Notes under the pieces: generated by a model
Database searches by the model: none
Seen by the model: the letters and a program-made list of their open reading frames with translations, nothing else
Told to the model about the DNA's origin: nothing
Part shown: positions 60,509 through 64,000 of the stretch, one piece after another
Layout: each line of letters begins with the position of its first letter
Numbering within the stretch: the first letter of the stretch is position 1
Assembly (NCBI RefSeq): GCF_002813445.1
Contig: NZ_PHHD01000001.1
Span: 1,178,001 to 1,242,000 of the forward strand
Length of the DNA stretch: 64,000 nt
Origin: Pseudomonas tolaasii NCPPB 2192
Lineage (GTDB): Bacteria; Pseudomonadota; Gammaproteobacteria; Pseudomonadales; Pseudomonadaceae
Direction: 5' to 3'
Program-made: the position numbers and the translations under genes

Positions 60509-60835
60509 TCAGATAGGTCGGCTGCCGTACTTGTTATCCGGCTTCTTCGGTGGATCTGCCACCACGTTAGCCTCGACTTCCTGCACTTTGCCGCCTTTAG
60601 CGAGGAACTCTTCCATCGCACGGGCCAGCGCATCGCGCTCTTTGTTCTTTGCTTCGACGCTCGGCAGTTCGTCTACCGACACCGCAGCCTTGGCTTTGCC
60701 TTTGGCCGCCGGGACCGGTGCATCATCGCCACCGTCGTCGTCAGCAACGTCTTCAGCCGCCGCCTCAAGACCTTCTTCAGTCTCGTCGTCGTCACCTACT
60801 TCGAGTTCGTCGTTTTCCAGATCATCGTCGCTCAT
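60509..60835 (-). CDS. sutA: SutA, RNA polymerase-binding transcription factor
   Basis: A 108-residue protein matching SutA of P. aeruginosa, a small regulator that binds RNA polymerase and raises transcription of ribosomal and other genes during slow growth. The N-terminal half is acidic and likely disordered (DDDLENDELEVGDDDETEEGLEAA in part), the middle forms a helix (AKNKERDALARAMEEFLAKGGKVQEVE), and the C-terminus is the conserved PPKKPDNKYGSRPI. Position next to the yigB operon also agrees. Confidence 0.9.
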   Translation of the reverse strand: MSDDDLENDELEVGDDDETEEGLEAAAEDVADDDGGDDAPVPAAKGKAKAAVSVDELPSVEAKNKERDALARAMEEFLAKGGKVQEVEANVVADPPKKPDNKYGSRPI

Positions 60836-60937
60836 GTTCTACCTCATGACTTGCGAAAAGCAGATTAGTTATAGCCCAGCTTCACCCTCTGTCGAGGTCG
60901 CTGGAAAAAAATCAACATCCACCGGGTTTCCAGTGGC

Positions 60938-61364
60938 TTATGCCTCATCACCATGCAACGTGGCGAGGACTTTACGAGCACCGCCATGATCACGGTGCTC
61001 GCCCAGATAAACACCTTGCCAGGTCCCCATCGCCAAGCGGCCGGCCTTGACCGGCAAACTCAGCTGGCAGCCCAGGAGACTGGCCTTGAAGTGCGCCGGC
61101 AGATCATCCGGACCTTCGTCGTTGTGTTCAAACCCTGCCTGGCCTTGCGGCACCAGCAAGTTTAAAAAAACGCTCGAAATCACGGCGAACCGCCGGGTCG
61201 GCGTTCTCGTTGACCGTCAACGACGCCGAGGTGTGCTGCAGCCACAGATGCAACAAGCCCACGCGACACGCCTTCAATTCAGGCAGGCCGGCGAGCAACT
61301 CGTCCGTCACCAGATGAAAGCCCCGGGGCTTGGCCCGCAGGGTAATCAGGGTCTGTTGCCACAT
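60938..61364 (-). pseudogene. YjbQ/UPF0047 family gene with a +1-base frameshift
   Basis: The family (secondary thiamine-phosphate synthase, YjbQ) is one continuous domain of about 140 residues. Here the first part (MWQQTLITLRAKPRGF... LWLQHTSASLTVNENADP... RRDFERFF) runs off-frame to a stop at 61128, and the rest (NLLVPQGQAGFEHNDEGPDDLPAHF... GTWQGVYLGEHRDHGG) continues in another frame to 60938. The break is at a T7-A3 tract (plus-strand positions 61161-61170); removing one base restores the full protein. It may be a true mutation, polymerase slippage or a sequencing error. All other conserved residues look intact. Confidence 0.85.
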
Positions 61365-61533
61365 ACAGTTCTCCGCCCATCGGCGCGCATTCTAGCGCGC
61401 TCTGGGAAAAAACAAAGTGTCGAATACGCCTACATACCTGTAAGACTTTCACACGCTGAAAAGTGCCCTGTGCGCCCCATCACAAACTTGACGCAAAAAG
61501 CGGTACAACGCCCTATGACTGACAAACCCCAGA

Positions 61534-61567
61534 CAAAAAAATGCCCGGCAAGCCGGGCATCTTTTTT
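61534..61567 (-). terminator. Terminator after amtB
   Basis: ATGCCCGGC, AA, GCCGGGCAT makes a 9-base-pair GC-rich stem with an A-run before and T-run after it, so it can work on both strands. It lies 9 bases after the amtB stop codon. Confidence 0.85.
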
Positions 61568-61575
61568 ACGCGTAC

Positions 61576-62916
61576 TTACAAGTTGTAGCCGCGCTCGTTG
61601 TGTTGTGCCAGGTCGAGGCCGACCGCCTCTTCTTCGTCGGTGACCCGCAGGCCCATCACCGCATCCAGCACCTTGAGGATGATGAACGTCACGATGGCCG
61701 TGTAGATCACGGTGAAGCCGACGCCTTTGCACTGGATCCAGACTTGCGCCGCGATGTCAGTGGTGGCCGCGTTGAAGCCGCCCAGGGAAGGTGCAGCGAA
61801 CACGCCGGTCAGGATCGCGCCGAGGATACCGCCGATACCGTGTACGCCGAAGGCGTCCAGGGAGTCGTCGTAGCCCAGCTTGCGTTTCAGGGTGGTGGCG
61901 CAGAAGAAGCACACCACGCCCGCTGCCAAACCAATCACCAGAGCGCCCATCGGGCCCACGGTGCCGGCAGCCGGGGTGATTGCCACAAGGCCCGCCACCA
62001 CACCCGAGGCGATGCCCAGCGCACTTGGCTTACCGTGGGTGACCCACTCGGCGAACATCCAGCCCAGCGCCGCAGCAGCGGTAGCGATCTGGGTCACCAG
62101 CATCGCCATGCCGGCAGTGCCGTTGGCCGCTGCCGCGGAGCCGGCGTTGAAGCCGAACCAGCCGATCCACAGCATGGCTGCGCCGATCAGGGTGTAACCC
62201 AGGTTGTGCGGTGCCATCGGAGTGGTCGGGAAGCCCTTGCGCTTGCCCAAAACCAGGCACGCCACCAGGCCGGCCACACCGGCGTTGATGTGCACCACGG
62301 TGCCGCCTGCGAAGTCCAGCACGCCCCAGTCGCCCAGCAACGAGCCCGGACCGCCCCACACCATGTGGGCAATCGGCGCGTAAACCAGGGTGAACCAGAC
62401 GCCCATGAAAATCAGCATCGCGGAGAACTTCATACGCTCGGCGAAAGCACCGACGATCAGCGCAGGCGTAATGATGGCAAACGTCATCTGGAAGGTGACG
62501 AACACCGCCTCAGGGAACAGCGCCGCAGGGCCGGTGATGCTCGCCGGGGTCACGCCCGACAGGAACAGTTTCGACAGGCCGCCGACGAACGAGTTGAGGT
62601 TGACGACGCCTGCTTCCATACCGGTGGTGTCGAACGCCATGCTGTAGCCGTAAACGAACCACAGGATGGTGATCAGGCCGGTGATGGCGAAGCACTGCAT
62701 CATCACGGAAAGAATGTTTTTGGAGCGAACCATGCCGCCGTAGAACAGCGCCAGGCCCGGAATGGTCATGAACAGCACCAGCGCGGTGGATGTGAGCATC
62801 CACGCCGTGTCGCCGGAATTGAGGACTGGAGCAGGGGCTGGATCCGCCGCCAATGCCAGGGCCGGCATTACGAGGGACAACAGGGCTCCTAGCCCTGCGA
62901 ATTTACGCAGAGTCAT
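61576..62916 (-). CDS. amtB: Ammonium transporter AmtB
   Basis: A 446-residue inner-membrane ammonium channel. A cleavable signal (MTLRKFAGLGALLSLVMPALALAA) is followed by 11 spans. Conserved parts include the periplasmic gate/recruitment region (ALVLFMTIPGLALFYGGMVRSKN), DFAGGTVVHINAGVAGLVACLVLGKRKG with the first pore histidine, and AFGVHGIGGILGAILTG with the second. The cytoplasmic tail (RVTDEEEAVGLDLAQHNERGYNL) binds GlnK. glnK lies 35 bases upstream, the usual glnK-amtB operon order. Confidence 0.96.
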   Translation of the reverse strand: MTLRKFAGLGALLSLVMPALALAADPAPAPVLNSGDTAWMLTSTALVLFMTIPGLALFYGGMVRSKNILSVMMQCFAITGLITILWFVYGYSMAFDTTGMEAGVVNLNSFVGGLSKLFLSGVTPASITGPAALFPEAVFVTFQMTFAIITPALIVGAFAERMKFSAMLIFMGVWFTLVYAPIAHMVWGGPGSLLGDWGVLDFAGGTVVHINAGVAGLVACLVLGKRKGFPTTPMAPHNLGYTLIGAAMLWIGWFGFNAGSAAAANGTAGMAMLVTQIATAAAALGWMFAEWVTHGKPSALGIASGVVAGLVAITPAAGTVGPMGALVIGLAAGVVCFFCATTLKRKLGYDDSLDAFGVHGIGGILGAILTGVFAAPSLGGFNAATTDIAAQVWIQCKGVGFTVIYTAIVTFIILKVLDAVMGLRVTDEEEAVGLDLAQHNERGYNL

Positions 62917-62951
62917 ATTGTTTTCTCCTGGGGCGTTGGGGGTTTGGCGGC

Positions 62952-63290
62952 TTAGATTGCGTCGGTATCGGTTTCGCCGGTACGGATGCGAATAGCCTGT
63001 TCCAGATTGACCACGAAGATCTTGCCGTCACCGATCTTGCCGGTGTTGGCCGCCTTGGTTATCGCCTCGATAACCCGGTCAAGATCCTTGTCGTCAATGG
63101 CGACATCAATCTTCACCTTTGGCAGGAAATCGACCACGTATTCCGCGCCGCGATACAGCTCGGTGTGACCCTTCTGCCGACCGAAGCCTTTGACCTCAGT
63201 AACGGTAATGCCCTGCACGCCGATCTCGGACAACGACTCGCGTACATCGTCCAACTTGAACGGCTTGATGATGGCAGTGACTAGCTTCAT
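62952..63290 (-). CDS. glnK: Nitrogen regulatory PII protein GlnK
   Basis: A 112-residue trimeric PII protein that blocks AmtB when nitrogen is plentiful. The T-loop has KGHTELYRGAEYVVDFLPK with the uridylylation tyrosine Y51; the B-loop is TGKIGDGKIFV and the C-terminus RTGETDTDAI. I start at MKLVTAIIKPFKLDD (63290); the open frame upstream to 63458 is non-coding in character. Promoter of this operon is expected to be NtrC/sigma-54 controlled. Confidence 0.96.
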   Translation of the reverse strand: MKLVTAIIKPFKLDDVRESLSEIGVQGITVTEVKGFGRQKGHTELYRGAEYVVDFLPKVKIDVAIDDKDLDRVIEAITKAANTGKIGDGKIFVVNLEQAIRIRTGETDTDAI

Positions 63291-63713
63291 GAAAACTCTC
63301 TCCCGAATTGGTGGACTTGCCCCAGGAAAACAAACCCGTCTCAAGTCTAAGCGCAGTGCCTGGCTTTGTAACGCGTCGTCGCCTCGGCATTTACCGTCGC
63401 GACGCCAGCGAACCACTGGTGACGAAACCTGTACCCCTGATCCGTCGGCGCACTGCATTCGTCACAGCGACTGCATCAGTGCATGGGTCATGATCGTCTA
63501 AGCAGAAACCTTGCCAGCTCCGTAAAAATCACTGAAATCAATCCTTTGCCCGCTTGTGCCCACCTGCGGGGCTTTTTGGCGGCGCCATTGCGCACTCAAA
63601 CGGTGCGCGACCGCCCGGCCCGCTGCGCGAAAAGCGTGCGCACTGAGCTGCGAAAAAAGACTATAGACGCTGCGTGATACACTGCCGGCCAACAGTTTTC
63701 CGGAATATTTCCC
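63291..63713. other. 423-base gap between glnK and ubiK, probable nitrogen-control region
   Basis: No gene seen. A weak sigma-54-like element (minus strand AGGCACTGCGCTTAGA, about 63346-63361) lies some 60 bases before glnK, but it lacks the GC at the -12 position. Further upstream are several TGCA-centred repeats (CACTGCAT, GACTGCATCAGTGCATG, about 63451-63486) that could be NtrC sites. These are suggestions only. The ubiK promoter must lie in the right half. Confidence 0.35.
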
Positions 63714-63977
63714 ATGCTCGCGCCCAAAGACCTCCTCGACGCCCTGAGCGGCCACGCCTCTCGCCTATTCAGCGGCGACACCTCGCTGCCCCGCAACGAA
63801 ATCGAAAGCCAGTTCAAGGCCCTGCTGCAAAGCGGCTTCAGCAAGCTCGACCTGGTCAGCCGGGAAGAGTTTGACAGCCAGATGGTGGTGATCGCCCGTA
63901 CCCGCGCGCGGCTGGAGAGCCTGGAGGCCAAAGTGGCGGAACTGGAAGCGCGATTGACGCCGCCCTCTGCGGAATAA
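63714..63977 (+). CDS. ubiK: Ubiquinone biosynthesis accessory factor UbiK
   Basis: An 87-residue membrane-fusogenic-type coiled-coil protein of the YqiC/UbiK family that helps the aerobic ubiquinone synthesis complex (UbiJ partner). The N-terminal amphipathic region (MLAPKDLLDALSGHASRLF) and the C-terminal coiled coil (VVIARTRARLESLEAKVAELEARLTPP) are as expected. The ATG follows TTCCGGAATATTTCCC. In pseudomonads a ComM-type gene usually follows, beyond the window. Confidence 0.9.
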   Translation: MLAPKDLLDALSGHASRLFSGDTSLPRNEIESQFKALLQSGFSKLDLVSREEFDSQMVVIARTRARLESLEAKVAELEARLTPPSAE

Positions 63978-63985
63978 CCGCGGTC

Positions 63986-64000
63986 AATGTGGGACCTGGC
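63986..64000. repeat. Start of a REP element cut by window edge
   Basis: AATGTGGGACCTGGC resembles the first 15 bases of the 'CTGGCTTGCC' REP arm (with C for G at one place). It begins right after the ubiK stop, the typical location. Too short to be certain. Confidence 0.5.

Noticed and set aside
61158..61174. Programmed -1 ribosomal frameshift at T-TTA-AAC in the YjbQ-like gene
   Set aside because: The zero frame reads TTT-AAA-CTT, not TTA-AAC, and a +1 (not -1) shift is needed to join the two parts.

Overview
The window is chromosomal DNA of a Pseudomonas, most likely of the P. fluorescens group. The evidence is gene order and gene content: rho-trxA-ppx-ppk-hemB, algP-FKBP-algQ-dsbB-hemY-hemX-hemD-hemC-algR-argH and cyaY-lptM-lysA-dapF-DUF484-xerC-yigB-sutA-amtB-glnK all follow the arrangement known from Pseudomonas, and GC-rich palindromic REP elements typical of the fluorescens group lie between genes. 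Both window edges cut through features: pepP on the left, and probably a REP element on the right.

Left third (1-25.4 kb). A housekeeping start (pepP, a YgfB-family gene, a ZapB-like gene, zapA, 6S RNA, fau) leads into an EVE-domain protein, a FliL-like protein, a quinone oxidoreductase, glpT with two GlpR-type operators, a ChaC-type glutathione cyclotransferase, a TonB-dependent receptor and a small outer-membrane barrel. ubiD with a [2Fe-2S] flavin reductase, an OafA-type acyltransferase, rho and trxA follow. Between trxA and ppx lies an accessory block: a FadR-type regulator divergent from a four-gene amino-acid ABC importer, then a convergent four-gene chaperone-usher fimbrial operon with two DUF1120-type subunits.

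Middle (25.8-48 kb). Polyphosphate metabolism (ppx and ppk1, convergent), haem synthesis (hemB), a DedA protein, a sterol-desaturase/AGMO-like gene split by one in-frame amber codon, elbB, a cytochrome-c/FTR1 iron permease fusion, a LysE exporter, an MscS channel, an ABC-F ATPase, the lysine/alanine/proline-repeat protein AlgP, and the algQ-dsbB-hemYXDC-algR block. No sensor kinase gene accompanies algR.

Right part (48.4-64 kb). argH, a GST, small conserved proteins, class I adenylate cyclase, rnk, the frataxin operon, the lptM-lysA-dapF-DUF484-xerC-yigB operon, the transcription factor gene sutA, a frameshifted YjbQ-family gene, amtB/glnK and ubiK.

No tRNA, rRNA, CRISPR array, prophage or transposase was seen. 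Most of the window is ordinary core genome. I did not find a convincing new multi-gene system. The most useful observations are two broken genes (an amber codon and a homopolymer frameshift), the missing AlgR partner kinase, two short genes (49 and 56 codons), and several symmetric regulatory elements.
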